From contig CANOCV010000004.1 in NCBI GenBank assembly GCA_947564465.1, positions 23,850 through 87,849 of the forward strand: a stretch of DNA of 64,000 bases, in the 5' to 3' direction. The translations under genes were made by a program, and so were the position numbers. Position 1 is the stretch's first letter. Every line of letters starts with the position of its first letter. Shown here one piece after another: positions 25,282-35,143 of the stretch. The notes under the pieces are model-generated. The model saw only the letters and a program-made list of their open reading frames with translations. It was not told the DNA's origin and did no database searches. This DNA comes from an uncultured Roseburia sp. Its GTDB lineage: Bacteria > Bacillota > Clostridia > Lachnospirales > Lachnospiraceae.

Positions 25282-26988
25282 ATGCAGATTTCCGATTTGG
25301 TGGGGCAGTATAACAGAAATGTAAGCCAGGGAGCTTCCATTGCGGCACCTTCCACAGCTGTGCAGCAGCTTGCGGATACAGTCAGCGAGCTTACGGCGGG
25401 ACAGATTTTTGAGGGAACGGTAAATGAGATCAAAAAGGGAGAGGTCGTCCTGGGGCTAAGCAACGGGCAGGTGCTTGCGGCGAGAATTGCAGGGAAGATC
25501 GATCTGACCCAGGGACAGTCCATGTTCTTTCAGGTAAAGTCAAACAACGGGACCCAGGTGGAGATCCGTCCGTATTTGAGGGGCAGCTTAAGCAATCCCA
25601 CCCTGTTAAAGGCGTTGGACGCAGCGGGGATTCCGGCGAATGAGAGAATGATTAAGATGGTAAATACCATGATGGAAGAGCAGATGCCGATTAATAAGGG
25701 AAGCTTGTGGGAGATGGTAAAGTCGACCGCCTCGCAGCCGGATATAGATGTGGCGACGATTGTCCAGATGAGAAAGCTGGGTATTGAGGTGACGCCTGAG
25801 CTTGCGAATCAGTTTGAAAATTATAAGCAGGATCAGTCTGCGATTACTTCACAGATGGAGTCCTTTTTGAACAATCTGCCGGAGGCATTTTCAGGCGGAA
25901 ATCTGACAGAGGCGGCAGCGGCGCAGTTGAACGGAAAGATTCTTGAGACGCTTCTAACCGCGCCGGCGGAAGAGGCTCCGATACAGGAGGAGATTTTGGC
26001 GACGCAGAACGGTGAGGCTGCGCCGGAGAATACGGCGGTATCTAAGGAAGCTGCCGGGGATGTTTCGAATCTGCCGAAAGCGGCGGAAGGCGCGGCGGAG
26101 GCGTTGGAGCTGGCAGAAGAGCTTCCGGAGCCTATAAAGCGGCAGGAGGATTATGCACCGGGCACAATCGGGCGCACCCTTGCGCCAAATCTGGCGGAGC
26201 GTCTGGAGAGGCAGCTGTCAGAGTTTCCCGCATTTGCCGAGAATGAAAAGCTGTTTACGGAGGGTAAACTGAATCTGGAGCTTTCGGGCAAAGCGTTTTT
26301 GTTTGAATTGCAAAAGGCATTGGAAAATGCGGACTCGCAGACGTCCGTGAAAAAACTGCTTTCGGATAAGCCATATCAGACGCTCCTAAAGCAGGCCGTG
26401 GAGTCGGAGTGGATGATGAATCCCAAAGATGTGGCAAGCGGTGACAAGATTAAGTCGCTGTATCAAAAGCTGTCACATCAGATGCTGCGCCTCGAGCAGG
26501 TGTTTGAGCAGGCAGGGATGGATAAGGGCCAGCTTGCGAAGGCGGCGTCGGATGTTCGGGGAAATATTGAGTTTATGAACCAGATCAGCCAGGCATACAC
26601 ATATCTTCAGATTCCGCTAAAGATTAACGGACAGAATGCCCACAGCGATTTGTATGTCTATACAAACAAGAAAAAACTTGCCGATAAAGAGGGCGATTTG
26701 ACGGCGTTTCTCCATTTGGATCTTGACAATCTCGGTTCTACGGATGTTTCGGTGCGGATGCGCGGAACAAAGGTGCATACGGATTTCTTTCTTGCGGATG
26801 ACAAGTCCTATAAGCTTGTGATGGATCATATGGATTTGTTGGAGGAACGCTTAAGGAGAAAGGGATACGACTGTACTGTAAGCGTGCAGAGCGGACAAAA
26901 AAAGGTGGATTTTGTGGAAGATTTCCTGAAAAAAGACCAGCCGTCGGCCGGAAGAGTGCACCGGTATTCCTTTGATGTGAGGGCGTGA
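25282..26988 (+). CDS. FliK-like hook-length-control protein (YlqG type)
   Basis: This ~568-residue protein ends in a FliK/Flg_hook-like C-terminal domain (about residues 440-530: YLQIPLKINGQNAHSDLYVY...LDLDNLGSTDVSVRM). The middle (about 230-310) is Ala/Glu-rich and likely unstructured, as in FliK rulers. It is immediately followed by an FlhB-like cytoplasmic-domain protein, the same pair (ylqG-ylqH) that follows rnhB in Bacillus. FliK and FlhB set substrate switching in flagellar secretion, yet no other flagellar gene is present here, so the role may be separate from flagella. I chose ATG 25282 over the in-frame GTG 25276 from the spacing to AGGGAG. Confidence 0.75.
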   Translation: MQISDLVGQYNRNVSQGASIAAPSTAVQQLADTVSELTAGQIFEGTVNEIKKGEVVLGLSNGQVLAARIAGKIDLTQGQSMFFQVKSNNGTQVEIRPYLRGSLSNPTLLKALDAAGIPANERMIKMVNTMMEEQMPINKGSLWEMVKSTASQPDIDVATIVQMRKLGIEVTPELANQFENYKQDQSAITSQMESFLNNLPEAFSGGNLTEAAAAQLNGKILETLLTAPAEEAPIQEEILATQNGEAAPENTAVSKEAAGDVSNLPKAAEGAAEALELAEELPEPIKRQEDYAPGTIGRTLAPNLAERLERQLSEFPAFAENEKLFTEGKLNLELSGKAFLFELQKALENADSQTSVKKLLSDKPYQTLLKQAVESEWMMNPKDVASGDKIKSLYQKLSHQMLRLEQVFEQAGMDKGQLAKAASDVRGNIEFMNQISQAYTYLQIPLKINGQNAHSDLYVYTNKKKLADKEGDLTAFLHLDLDNLGSTDVSVRMRGTKVHTDFFLADDKSYKLVMDHMDLLEERLRRKGYDCTVSVQSGQKKVDFVEDFLKKDQPSAGRVHRYSFDVRA

Positions 26989-26992
26989 TAAG

Positions 26993-27307
26993 ATGGGAGA
27001 AGATAGAGAAAAAAGAAATGTCGAACCGGTTATTAAGAAAGAATCCGCAGATAAAACCGCAGTAGCGATTGCATATAATCCGGGCGACCGTGCGCCGAAA
27101 ATATTGGCGACAGGGAAGGGATATCTGGCGGAAAAAATCATTGAGAAGGCGAAGGAAGAAAAGGTTCCGTTTTATAAGGATAATAAGCTTGCCGACACGC
27201 TCTCAAAGCTGGAGATCGGCGATATGATACCGCCGGAGCTCTATGAGGTGGTTGCGGAAATACTCGTTTTCGTAGATGATATGGACCGGATACGGGAAAA
27301 GCTGTAA
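26993..27307 (+). CDS. FlhB-like C-terminal-domain protein (YlqH type)
   Basis: The 104 residues correspond to the part of FlhB/EscU after the autocleavage site: TAVAIAYNPGDRAPKILATGKGYLAEKI, then IPPELYEVVAEILVFV. The NPTH autocleavage tetrapeptide is absent (SADK precedes TAVAIAY) and there are no membrane segments, so it is a free-standing, uncleavable mimic of the FlhB cytoplasmic domain. It starts four bases after the FliK-like gene. The function is unknown; a partnership with the FliK-like neighbour is inferred from conserved adjacency. Confidence 0.85.
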   Translation: MGEDREKRNVEPVIKKESADKTAVAIAYNPGDRAPKILATGKGYLAEKIIEKAKEEKVPFYKDNKLADTLSKLEIGDMIPPELYEVVAEILVFVDDMDRIREKL

Positions 27308-27331
27308 AATAATTTCAGGGGAGTATGCAGG

Positions 27332-27694
27332 ATGGAAAAGAACAAACGCAGGATCGGAAGCCGTTATGAAAAGCAGGCTTGTGAATATTTAAAAGAACAG
27401 GGATATCATATTCTGGAGTTGAATTACCGTTGCAAATGGGGGGAAATTGACCTCATTGCAAAAGAGGGCGCATATCTTGTATTTGTGGAAGTAAAATATC
27501 GCAGTGACGTTTCGTTTGGGATACCGGAGGAAGCGGTAGATAAGAGAAAGCAGAGGGTGATCAGCCGCGTAGCAGATTATTACTGCATGACAAAGGGCTA
27601 TACGGAGGTCACTCCCTGCCGTTTTGATGTGGTAGCGTTTCTTGGCGATAAGGTACATCTGATACGGAACGCCTTTTTTTATGTGGGAAGATGA
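27332..27694 (+). CDS. yraN: UPF0102 / YraN family putative endonuclease
   Basis: The 120 residues show the restriction-endonuclease-like fold of YraN: GSRYEKQACEYLKEQGYHIL, GEIDLIAKEGAYLVFVEVKYR (the D...EVK catalytic-like core) and AVDKRKQRVISRVADYY. Widely conserved, it usually follows rnhB as here. Its biological function is not firmly established; links to replication and recombination are suggested. Ribosome-binding site: GGGGAGTATGCAGG. Confidence 0.93.
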   Translation: MEKNKRRIGSRYEKQACEYLKEQGYHILELNYRCKWGEIDLIAKEGAYLVFVEVKYRSDVSFGIPEEAVDKRKQRVISRVADYYCMTKGYTEVTPCRFDVVAFLGDKVHLIRNAFFYVGR

Positions 27695-27710
27695 TAGAAA
27701 GGAAGAGCGA

Positions 27711-28565
27711 ATGGAAGAGAGTCTTGTCTATAAGTCAAAAGTGGAAAAGATACCGGTGTGGCGTGAGGACGGGCGCCCTTGGCTTTTGGAGTATCCTGCG
27801 TTAAAGAATACAGGGATTGTCAGGCATTGTTTTACAACAAGGCTTGGGGGCGTCAGCGAGGGAATGTTTTCTGCGCTGAATTTAAGCTTTTCAAGAGGAG
27901 ACGACCCTTTGAAGGTGAAGGAAAATTACAGACGCGTTGCGGAGGCGCTTCAGGTTCCGTGTGAGCGTTTTGTTTTATCGGATCAGACGCATACGACGAA
28001 TGTGCGCGTGGTGACTGAGGAGGATGCGGGAAAGGGAATTACGCGGGAGCGGGACTATAAGGATGTGGACGGGCTTGTGACGAATAAAAACGGCCTTGTG
28101 CTTGCAACCTTTTATGCGGACTGCGTGCCGTTGTACTTTGTCGATGTACGCAGGCGCGCGATCGGGCTTTCACACTCGGGCTGGAGGGGAACGGTTGGCA
28201 GGATGGGACAGGTAACGGTTGATGTGATGCGGCGTGAATTTGGAAGCTGCCCTGAGGATATCGTCTGTGCAATCGGCCCGTCTATCTGTCAGGATTGTTA
28301 CGAGGTGAGCGGGGATGTGGCAGAGCGGTTTGCGGCGGAGTTTTTCGGATATGAGAAAGAAATGATAATTGATAAGGGAAATGGAAAATATCAGCTTGAT
28401 CTGTGGAAAGCAAATGAAAGGGCGCTGCTCGATGCGGGAGTAAGGCCAAAGAATATAAGCATGACGGGGCTGTGCACCTGTTGCAATGATAAGCTGCTGT
28501 TTTCCCACCGCGCCACAGACGGCAGGAGAGGAAATCTGGGAGCGTTTTTATGCCTGAACGGTTAA
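27711..28565 (+). CDS. pgeF: Purine nucleoside phosphorylase / peptidoglycan editing factor PgeF (YfiH/YlmD family)
   Basis: This Cu-oxidase_4/YfiH-family protein has HCFTTRLGGVSEG, the metal ligands in SDQTHTTNV, the catalytic FYADCVPL and HSGWRGTV. Relatives were shown to act as purine nucleoside phosphorylase/adenosine deaminase and, in E. coli, to correct L-Ser in peptidoglycan precursors. ATG 27711 follows AAGGAAGAGCGA; an in-frame ATG at 27681 lies inside yraN without a ribosome-binding site and is rejected. 284 residues. No terminator is obvious before the next promoter at 28599. Confidence 0.9.
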   Translation: MEESLVYKSKVEKIPVWREDGRPWLLEYPALKNTGIVRHCFTTRLGGVSEGMFSALNLSFSRGDDPLKVKENYRRVAEALQVPCERFVLSDQTHTTNVRVVTEEDAGKGITRERDYKDVDGLVTNKNGLVLATFYADCVPLYFVDVRRRAIGLSHSGWRGTVGRMGQVTVDVMRREFGSCPEDIVCAIGPSICQDCYEVSGDVAERFAAEFFGYEKEMIIDKGNGKYQLDLWKANERALLDAGVRPKNISMTGLCTCCNDKLLFSHRATDGRRGNLGAFLCLNG

Positions 28566-28598
28566 GAAAGAATTAAGAAAATACTTTCCTGAAATCTC

Positions 28599-28651
28599 TT
28601 GTACTGACCCGGTGTGCATGGTAGATTAAGTGTACTAAGACAGGTAGTACA
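28599..28651 (+). promoter_or_regulatory. Promoter and likely GntR (YtrA-type) operator
   Basis: The -35 is TTGTAC (28599-28604), the spacer is 17 bp and the -10 is TAGATT (28622-28627). It is followed at 28631-28651 by the inverted repeat TGTACT-N9-AGTACA. YtrA-subfamily GntR repressors typically bind such spaced repeats in their own promoters; placement at the transcription start suits autorepression. Confidence 0.65.
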
Positions 28652-28677
28652 GTGGACGGGATAAGGAGGTAACTGTA

Positions 28678-29049
28678 TTGATTCAGTTGAATTATCGGGA
28701 TACAAAGCCCATTTATGAGCAGATAAAGGACGGTCTGCGGCGTCTCATTCTGACGGAGGCGATTGTCGCGGATGAAAAGCTGCCGTCGGTGCGCGAGCTG
28801 GCGGCGAGCCTTGCAATTAATCCGAATACGATAGGACGGGCGTACCGGGAGCTGGAACAGGAGGGGTACGTTTATACGGTTGCGGGCAAAGGAACCTTTG
28901 CGGCGCCGCGCGGGCAGTTTGTGAACGCCAGAACCGCGGGACTGCTGGAGGAATTTGATAATGTTGTGATGGAGCTTCTCTATATGTCGGTGAGGCCGGA
29001 GCAGTTGAATGCAAGAATGGACAGACTAAAGGAGGGGACAAAAAAATGA
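28678..29049 (+). CDS. GntR-family transcriptional regulator (YtrA subfamily)
   Basis: The 123 residues form a winged helix-turn-helix (DTKPIYEQIKDGLRRLI..., LPSVRELAASLAINPNTIGRAYRELEQEGYVYTVAGKGTF) with only a short C-terminal tail, the YtrA type. It starts at TTG 28678 after a strong TAAGGAGGTAACTGTA. It overlaps the ABC ATPase gene by four bases (ATGA), so regulator and transporter form one operon, probably autorepressed and induced by a cell-envelope signal as in ytr systems. The ligand is unknown. Confidence 0.92.
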   Translation: MIQLNYRDTKPIYEQIKDGLRRLILTEAIVADEKLPSVRELAASLAINPNTIGRAYRELEQEGYVYTVAGKGTFAAPRGQFVNARTAGLLEEFDNVVMELLYMSVRPEQLNARMDRLKEGTKK

Positions 29050-29945
29050 TATGGGCGCAGGACCTAAAAAAGCAGTATGACGGGATTACGGCCTTAGACG
29101 GCGCCAACATGCATGTGCCAAAGGGCGCAATCTACGGGCTTGTCGGACCGAACGGTGCGGGAAAATCCACATTGATCCGCCATATTACGGGAATTTATAA
29201 GCCGGATGCGGGAAGAGTTGCGATTGACGGAATGCCGGTTTATGAAAATCCGGCCGCTAAGGCAAAGTTTGCATATATACCGGATGATTTATTTTATTTT
29301 CAGCAGGCGAACACACTCGAGATGAAAAAGTTTTATAAGGGAATTTATAAGAATTTTGACGAGCAGCTTTTTTATAAGCTTAGAGAGGCGTTTCCCGTGA
29401 TAGATCCAAAGGCGGGAATCCGCAGGCTGTCAAAGGGAATGCAAAAGCAGGTGGCATTCTGGCTTGCGATTAGCTGTCGGCCGGAAATTCTCATTTTGGA
29501 CGAGCCGGTGGACGGACTTGATCCTGTGATGCGGCGTCAGCTATGGGGAATCATCATGTCCGATGTGGCTGAGTATGGAACGACCGTTTTGGTGTCTTCA
29601 CATAACTTAAGGGAATTGGAAGACGTATGCGATCATGTGGGAATTATGCATTGCGGAAAGGTAATGATTGAGCGGTCATTAAGCGAGCTTCAGGGAAGTG
29701 TCTGTAAAATACAGGTTGCCTTTCAGGAGGGGATGCCCAAGCTTCCCGAGGATTTTGAGGTTCTTCATATGTCCAGCACAGGAAGAGTCTATACATTAAT
29801 CGTAAAAGGCGACCAGGCGGCGGCAAAGGCGCAGCTTGAGAAAATGAATCCGATGTTGATTGATGTACTCCCTCTGTCGTTAGAAGAAATCTTTATCTAT
29901 GAATTAGGAGGTGCTGATTATGCGGTCTCGGACATCATTTTTTAA
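29046..29945 (+). CDS. ABC transporter ATP-binding protein (YtrB-like)
   Basis: The 299-residue ATPase has Walker A GPNGAGKST, a degenerate signature LSKGMQKQV, Walker B ILILDEPVDGLDP and a switch His in VSSHNLREL. The divergent signature is typical of ABC-2 exporters paired with GntR/YtrA regulators. The gene overlaps GntR (ATGA) and its 3' end overlaps the permease gene by 26 bp. It presumably energises the permease at the membrane; the substrate is unknown. Confidence 0.93.
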   Translation: MIWAQDLKKQYDGITALDGANMHVPKGAIYGLVGPNGAGKSTLIRHITGIYKPDAGRVAIDGMPVYENPAAKAKFAYIPDDLFYFQQANTLEMKKFYKGIYKNFDEQLFYKLREAFPVIDPKAGIRRLSKGMQKQVAFWLAISCRPEILILDEPVDGLDPVMRRQLWGIIMSDVAEYGTTVLVSSHNLRELEDVCDHVGIMHCGKVMIERSLSELQGSVCKIQVAFQEGMPKLPEDFEVLHMSSTGRVYTLIVKGDQAAAKAQLEKMNPMLIDVLPLSLEEIFIYELGGADYAVSDIIF

Positions 29946-31818
29946 CGGAACCATATTTAAGAAAAACATAACGCATTATTGGCCGGTTTGGATTGTATTC
30001 TTTTTGTATCTCATCTGTGTCATTCCGGTGGCCATCTTTTTCAGAACCTCGTATATGGACGCCAGTTATACGGCAGAGGAGATCGTTCAAATAAAATCAG
30101 GTGAATATTATTCTGTCTTGAATGACGCTCTAAGCCCTATGATAGCTTTTGGGATGGGGGTATTGTCCGCATTGGCCGTATACTACTATCTGTACAACGG
30201 AAAAAGTGCGCACGCGTTTCATGCGTTTCCGGTACGCAGGGGAGAGCTGTTTGTCACAAATTATGTGTCCGGTTTTCTGTTTTATACGCTGCCGTTGCTT
30301 TTGTCATTTTTCATGGGTGCCTGTGTCTGCGCATTGAAAGGGATTACGTCCTTGGAATATCTTCTGGCATGGTTTCTTCTGATGGAGGGAATGACGTTCT
30401 TCTTTTATAATATGGCGATATTTGTGGGGATGTTTACCGGACAGTTCTTTGTAGTTCCGCTTTTGACGCTGATACTGAATTATCTGTATGTGGGATGCCG
30501 CTCTGCGGCGCTTTCGGTTATGGGCATTATTTCCTACGGATTAAACGACATATACGCAGGCAGAACGGTCAGTATTCTATCACCGCTTCCCTTTCTGCTC
30601 TCGAAAGCCGGTTTTTTGGTGGAGTGGAATGGAAATCAGAGTGTCTGCAGTGCCAAAGGACTCAAATACGTGGCGATTTATGTTATTGTGGCCGTTTTTT
30701 TGGGCATCGTATCTTTTTTCATGTATCGGAAGAGGAAAATAGAGGTGACAGGAGACATCTTTATTATCAAGGCGGTGAAGCCGCTGTTTCGCTGGGGGGC
30801 GGCGGGCAGTGTTTCCATGCTTGCGGCTACGGTTGTCTGCAGCGGCATGCCGGTAGCGGGAGAATCAAGGAAGTTTGCGTTGCTTTTGGTTTTGATGCTT
30901 ATTTTAGGAGTTATCGTCTTTTTTGCGGCGGAGATGTTGCTCCAGAGAAGTTTTAAGGTATTTCAAAAGAAAAGGTTATTAGAGTGCGGCGTATATTCTG
31001 CATTAATGGCATTGTTTTTGTTTGCGGTTGAGATGGATATGTTTGGGATGGAGAGGAAGCTTCCTGATAAGTCTGAGATTGTAAGCGCTCAGGTACAGCT
31101 TTATTATCCGCTCTATGAGGAGGGCGGGACAAAAATCAGTGAGGTTCTTGCGGTGCACCGGCAGATTATAGAATCGAAAGAGGAATTTGAGAGCTATTAT
31201 GAGAGGAGCGGCCAGGACGACGTGAGAACGGCCAATATGGAGATTCGTTATACATTGAAGGATGGAACTCCGTTTATCCGCAACTATAATATTCCGGTTG
31301 GGGAGGATTATCTGGCAAGGAAGGATTCTGTCGTCTCGAGGATACAGAAGCTTTCCTGTGATGTGGAAGCCTATCTCAGAGGAAATATCTGCCTGAATTA
31401 CAAGGAAGCGGAAGTAAAGGAGATTGCGGTCGAAGTTTACGATGAGGAGCTCGACAGTCATACGATAACGGTGGAAGAGAAGGATTGGGCGATATTGTAT
31501 AATGCGTTGAAGCAGGATATCAGGGAGGGGAATATTTTAGGACATTTTGAGGATGAATATACTGATACGAATGATTATAATTACTGGAATACGCTAAATA
31601 TACACATTTATGCAAAAAACGGGATTAAGGAAATATGGGCTATGCAGTATGGGGAAGACATGTGGTCCGAGGAATCAATTGCATATATTTCATTGAACAG
31701 AGATTGTGTCAATACAATCGGAATGTTAAGAGAGCTTGGCATTATTAATGATTCCGACAGGCGTCTTTTGACTGCAGAGGAGTACGCGAAGAGCAGTGAC
31801 ACGATGGAGGAAGAGTAG
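29920..31818 (+). CDS. ABC-2-type permease subunit, large, with extracytoplasmic C-terminal region
   Basis: 632 residues from ATG 29920 (TAGGAGGTGCTGATT upstream; the GTG at 29911 lies in the ribosome-binding site). The first ~380 residues contain several hydrophobic helices (such as WPVWIVFFLYLICVIPVAIFF and LLVLMLILGVIVFFAAEMLL) with basic loops such as YRKRKIE. From ~residue 390 on it is hydrophilic, with acidic beta-rich stretches. This matches permeases of GntR-ABC operons that carry a long domain at the C-terminus. The role of the hydrophilic part is unknown; transport of an antibiotic or envelope compound is inference from the operon type. Confidence 0.8.
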   Translation: MRSRTSFFNGTIFKKNITHYWPVWIVFFLYLICVIPVAIFFRTSYMDASYTAEEIVQIKSGEYYSVLNDALSPMIAFGMGVLSALAVYYYLYNGKSAHAFHAFPVRRGELFVTNYVSGFLFYTLPLLLSFFMGACVCALKGITSLEYLLAWFLLMEGMTFFFYNMAIFVGMFTGQFFVVPLLTLILNYLYVGCRSAALSVMGIISYGLNDIYAGRTVSILSPLPFLLSKAGFLVEWNGNQSVCSAKGLKYVAIYVIVAVFLGIVSFFMYRKRKIEVTGDIFIIKAVKPLFRWGAAGSVSMLAATVVCSGMPVAGESRKFALLLVLMLILGVIVFFAAEMLLQRSFKVFQKKRLLECGVYSALMALFLFAVEMDMFGMERKLPDKSEIVSAQVQLYYPLYEEGGTKISEVLAVHRQIIESKEEFESYYERSGQDDVRTANMEIRYTLKDGTPFIRNYNIPVGEDYLARKDSVVSRIQKLSCDVEAYLRGNICLNYKEAEVKEIAVEVYDEELDSHTITVEEKDWAILYNALKQDIREGNILGHFEDEYTDTNDYNYWNTLNIHIYAKNGIKEIWAMQYGEDMWSEESIAYISLNRDCVNTIGMLRELGIINDSDRRLLTAEEYAKSSDTMEEE

Positions 31819-31836
31819 GCAGGTAAAGGAGTATAT

Positions 31837-33168
31837 ATGCGGGAGAGGAAACATATTATTCGGAAGGTAGAAAAGGGAGGCATTGCCGATCAGCTTGAGC
31901 TTGAGGAGGGAGACTGTCTGCTTTCCATCAACGGACATGCGGTCGAGGATGTGTTTGATTATCAGTATTTGACACAAGACGAGTATTTGCTCGTTCTGGT
32001 GGAGAAGGCAAACGGAGAAGAGTGGGAGCTTGAGATTGAAAAAGAATTTGACGAGGATCTGGGAATTATATTTGAGAACGGTTTGATGGATGATTACAGG
32101 TCCTGTTGTAACAAATGCATTTTCTGCTTTATTGACCAGATGCCGAAAGGGATGCGGGAGACGCTTTATTTTAAGGATGATGACTCGAGGCTTTCTTTTT
32201 TGCAGGGAAATTACGTGACGCTTACGAATATGAAGGATAGGGATATCGAGAGGATCATACATTACAATCTTGCACCGATAAATGTGTCGGTGCATACCAC
32301 AAATCCTAAGCTTCGCTGTCAAATGTTAAATAACCGTTTTGCGGGGGAGGCGTTAAAAAAGATTGAGCGTCTGAGCGATGCGGGCATTGAGATGAACGGG
32401 CAGATTGTTTTGTGCAAAAATGTCAACGACGGGCAGGAATTGGAGCGTACAATCTCGGATTTGACGGCGTACATTCCGCAGATGAAAAGCGTGTCGGTAG
32501 TTCCGGTAGGGTTGACAAAGTACAGAGAGGGGCTGTATCCGTTAGAGCCGTTTGAACGGGAGGATGCGAAAGCGGTGCTTGATTGCATTCATAGATGGCA
32601 GGATTATTGCATGGAAAAATTCGGCACGCATTTTGTTCACGGCGGGGATGAGTGGTATTTGCTGGCGGAGGAGAAGCTGCCGGAGGAGGAACGCTATGAC
32701 GGCTATCTGCAGCTTGAAAACGGTGTCGGAATGCTTACGCTTTTGCAGAATGAATTTGCAAAGGAGCTTTCGCTGGCAGGGAAGGATTCGTCACTGAACC
32801 GCCATGTGACGATTGCGACGGGGCGCCTTGCGGCGCCGTTTCTTAGCGGAATGGCAAATGCGGTGAAAGAAAAATTTCCGGGGCTGACTGTGGATGTGAT
32901 TTCAATCTGCAATCATTTTTTCGGGGAGAGGATTACTGTGTCCGGTCTTTTAACAGGACAGGATCTCATTGCGCAGCTTAGAGGCAGGGATCTTGGAGAA
33001 GCTCTGCTTTTGCCATGTAATCTGCTGCGCGACGGAGAGGAGACCTTTTTGGACGACCTGACGGTTTCTGATTTGAAAAAAACTTTACAAGTATGGATAG
33101 ATATTGTAAAATCAAGCGGTCAGGATTTGCTTTTTGCAATGACTGGAAAGGAGCGGACAAATGAGTAA
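31837..33168 (+). CDS. DUF512 / radical-SAM-like protein with PDZ-like N-terminus
   Basis: The 443-residue protein has a PDZ-like N-terminus ([23 protein letters not shown]) and then a radical-SAM-type cysteine motif: C90, C94, C97 ([10 protein letters not shown]) fits CX3CX2C. The family (DUF512, YtxC-neighbour type in Clostridia) is widely conserved next to der, as here (8-bp overlap), and has been proposed to modify a translation or envelope component; no reaction is established. The GHLGDDS-like part is replaced by [18 protein letters not shown], which is typical of DUF512. Confidence 0.82.
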   Translation: MRERKHIIRKVEKGGIADQLELEEGDCLLSINGHAVEDVFDYQYLTQDEYLLVLVEKANGEEWELEIEKEFDEDLGIIFENGLMDDYRSCCNKCIFCFIDQMPKGMRETLYFKDDDSRLSFLQGNYVTLTNMKDRDIERIIHYNLAPINVSVHTTNPKLRCQMLNNRFAGEALKKIERLSDAGIEMNGQIVLCKNVNDGQELERTISDLTAYIPQMKSVSVVPVGLTKYREGLYPLEPFEREDAKAVLDCIHRWQDYCMEKFGTHFVHGGDEWYLLAEEKLPEEERYDGYLQLENGVGMLTLLQNEFAKELSLAGKDSSLNRHVTIATGRLAAPFLSGMANAVKEKFPGLTVDVISICNHFFGERITVSGLLTGQDLIAQLRGRDLGEALLLPCNLLRDGEETFLDDLTVSDLKKTLQVWIDIVKSSGQDLLFAMTGKERTNE

Positions 33169-34489
33169 ACCGGTAGTAGCGATTGTGGGGCGTCCGAATG
33201 TGGGGAAGTCTACGCTGTTTAACGTGCTGGCGGGGGAGCGCATTTCGATTGTGCAGGATACCCCGGGTGTGACAAGAGACAGGATCTATGCGGATGTTTC
33301 ATGGTTGAATTATAATTTTACTTTGATTGATACGGGCGGTATTGAGCCGGAGAGCGGGGACATCATTTTATCTCAGATGCGGGAGCAGGCGCAGATTGCC
33401 ATTGATACGGCGAACGTGATTGTCTTTATTACAGATGTGAGGCAGGGGCTTGTGGATGCGGACGAGAAGGTGGCGGATATGCTTCGGCGTTCTAAAAAGC
33501 CGATCTTACTTGTGATAAATAAAGTGGATAACTTTGAAAAATTTATGCCGGATGTGTATGAATTTTATAATCTTGGAATCGGTGATCCGATTCCGGTGTC
33601 GGCGGCGTCGAAGCTTGGAATCGGCGATCTTTTGGATGAGATTACAAAGCATTTTACGAAAGATATGTTAGAGGAGGCGGAGGACGAGCGGCCAAGGATC
33701 GCAATTGTGGGCAAACCGAATGTGGGGAAGTCTTCATTGATTAACAGGCTGTGCGGAAACAATCGTCTGATTGTATCGGAGATTGCGGGAACGACAAGGG
33801 ATGCGGTGGATACCGATATTCGCTATAACGGAAAGGACTACGTATTTATCGATACGGCAGGACTGCGCCGCAAAAGCAAGATCAAGGAAGAGATTGAGCG
33901 TTACAGCATTATCCGTGCGGTAACTGCGGTTGAGAGAGCGGATGTGGTCATTCTGATGATAGACGGCACGGAGGGCGTTACGGAGCAGGACGCAAAGATT
34001 GCCGGGATTGCCCATGAGAGGGGGAAGGGAATCTTGATTGCCGTCAATAAGTGGGATGCGGTGACAAAGGATGATAAGACGATTTACAGACATACGGAGA
34101 AGATTCGTCAGATTTTAAGCTTTATGTCTTACGCGGAGATTCTTTTTATATCTGCTAAGACAGGGCAGCGCGTCGGAAAAATATTTGAGATGATCGATAT
34201 GGTGATTGAAAATAACAGTATGCGTGTGGCGACCGGCGTGCTCAACGAGATAATGGCGGAGGCCGTTGCGATGCAGCAGCCGCCGACGGATAAGGGGAAG
34301 CGTTTAAGGCTCTATTATATCACGCAGGCTGCCGTAAAGCCGCCGACATTTGTTATTTTTGTGAATGATAAACAGCTGATGCACTTTTCGTATACGCGGT
34401 ATTTGGAGAACAGGATTCGTGATGCTTTCGGTTTCCGGGGAACATCACTGAAATTTATTATCCGTGAGAGAAAGGAAGATTCAAAATGA
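33161..34489 (+). CDS. der: GTPase Der (EngA)
   Basis: Der has two tandem GTPase domains and a KH-like C-terminus and acts in 50S subunit maturation. The first G1 is GRPNVGKST (residues ~10-18), the second GKPNVGKSS from G184; DTGGIEP and DTAGLRRK are the G3 boxes, NKVD and NKWD the G4 boxes. The C-terminal KH-like domain ends [16 protein letters not shown]. 442 residues is the normal length. It overlaps the upstream DUF512 gene and the downstream plsY (ATGA). Confidence 0.98.
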   Translation: MSKPVVAIVGRPNVGKSTLFNVLAGERISIVQDTPGVTRDRIYADVSWLNYNFTLIDTGGIEPESGDIILSQMREQAQIAIDTANVIVFITDVRQGLVDADEKVADMLRRSKKPILLVINKVDNFEKFMPDVYEFYNLGIGDPIPVSAASKLGIGDLLDEITKHFTKDMLEEAEDERPRIAIVGKPNVGKSSLINRLCGNNRLIVSEIAGTTRDAVDTDIRYNGKDYVFIDTAGLRRKSKIKEEIERYSIIRAVTAVERADVVILMIDGTEGVTEQDAKIAGIAHERGKGILIAVNKWDAVTKDDKTIYRHTEKIRQILSFMSYAEILFISAKTGQRVGKIFEMIDMVIENNSMRVATGVLNEIMAEAVAMQQPPTDKGKRLRLYYITQAAVKPPTFVIFVNDKQLMHFSYTRYLENRIRDAFGFRGTSLKFIIRERKEDSK

Positions 34490-35142
34490 TAGCAGAACGT
34501 ATAGCGGCGGTGGTCATCGGTTATTGCTGTGGTTTGATTTTGTCGGGGTATTTGTATGGAAAAGTAAAGCATGTGGATGTAAGGACCATGGGAAGCGGCA
34601 ATGTAGGTACTACGAACACATTGAGAAATCTTGGCTGGAAGGCAGGTGCGGTGACGCTGATTGGGGATATCGGCAAGGTTTTTCTTGCAATTTTTCTGGT
34701 ATGGCTGATTTTTCACAAATCACATCCGGATATGGTGGGGCTTTTTGAAATGTATGCCGGCTTCGGTGCGGTGCTGGGGCATGATTTTCCGGTATATATG
34801 AAATTCAAGGGCGGCAAGGGGATTGCAAGTACGGGTGGTATGGTGCTGGGCTTCTGCCCGTTTGCGGCGCCGATCAGTCTTGGAATCTTTATTTTAACGG
34901 TTCTTATCACAAGATATGTTTCGCTCGGCTCAATTCTTGCATTAATCAGCCTGTTTATCCAGGTATTGTTCTTCGGTCGGGCGGGGATGTTTGCGGTGCC
35001 TGACGCAAACCTGACAGAGGTGTACGTGGTATTTGGGATACTGGCCGGAATTGGATTGGTAAAACACAGGTCCAATATCGCAAGGCTGATGCAGGGAACG
35101 GAAAACAAGTTCGGTTCTAAGAAAACGGAAAACGAGGTGTAA
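34486..35142 (+). CDS. plsY: Acyl-phosphate glycerol-3-phosphate acyltransferase
   Basis: The 218-residue membrane enzyme acylates the sn-1 position of glycerol 3-phosphate using acyl-phosphate, the first step of phospholipid synthesis. Motifs: [12 protein letters not shown] (motif 1), [11 protein letters not shown] (motif 2) and [14 protein letters not shown] (motif 3), spread across about five helices. It is co-transcribed with gpsA, which makes its substrate. The start overlaps der (ATGA). Confidence 0.97.
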   Translation: MIAERIAAVVIGYCCGLILSGYLYGKVKHVDVRTMGSGNVGTTNTLRNLGWKAGAVTLIGDIGKVFLAIFLVWLIFHKSHPDMVGLFEMYAGFGAVLGHDFPVYMKFKGGKGIASTGGMVLGFCPFAAPISLGIFILTVLITRYVSLGSILALISLFIQVLFFGRAGMFAVPDANLTEVYVVFGILAGIGLVKHRSNIARLMQGTENKFGSKKTENEV

Positions 35143-35143
35143 T

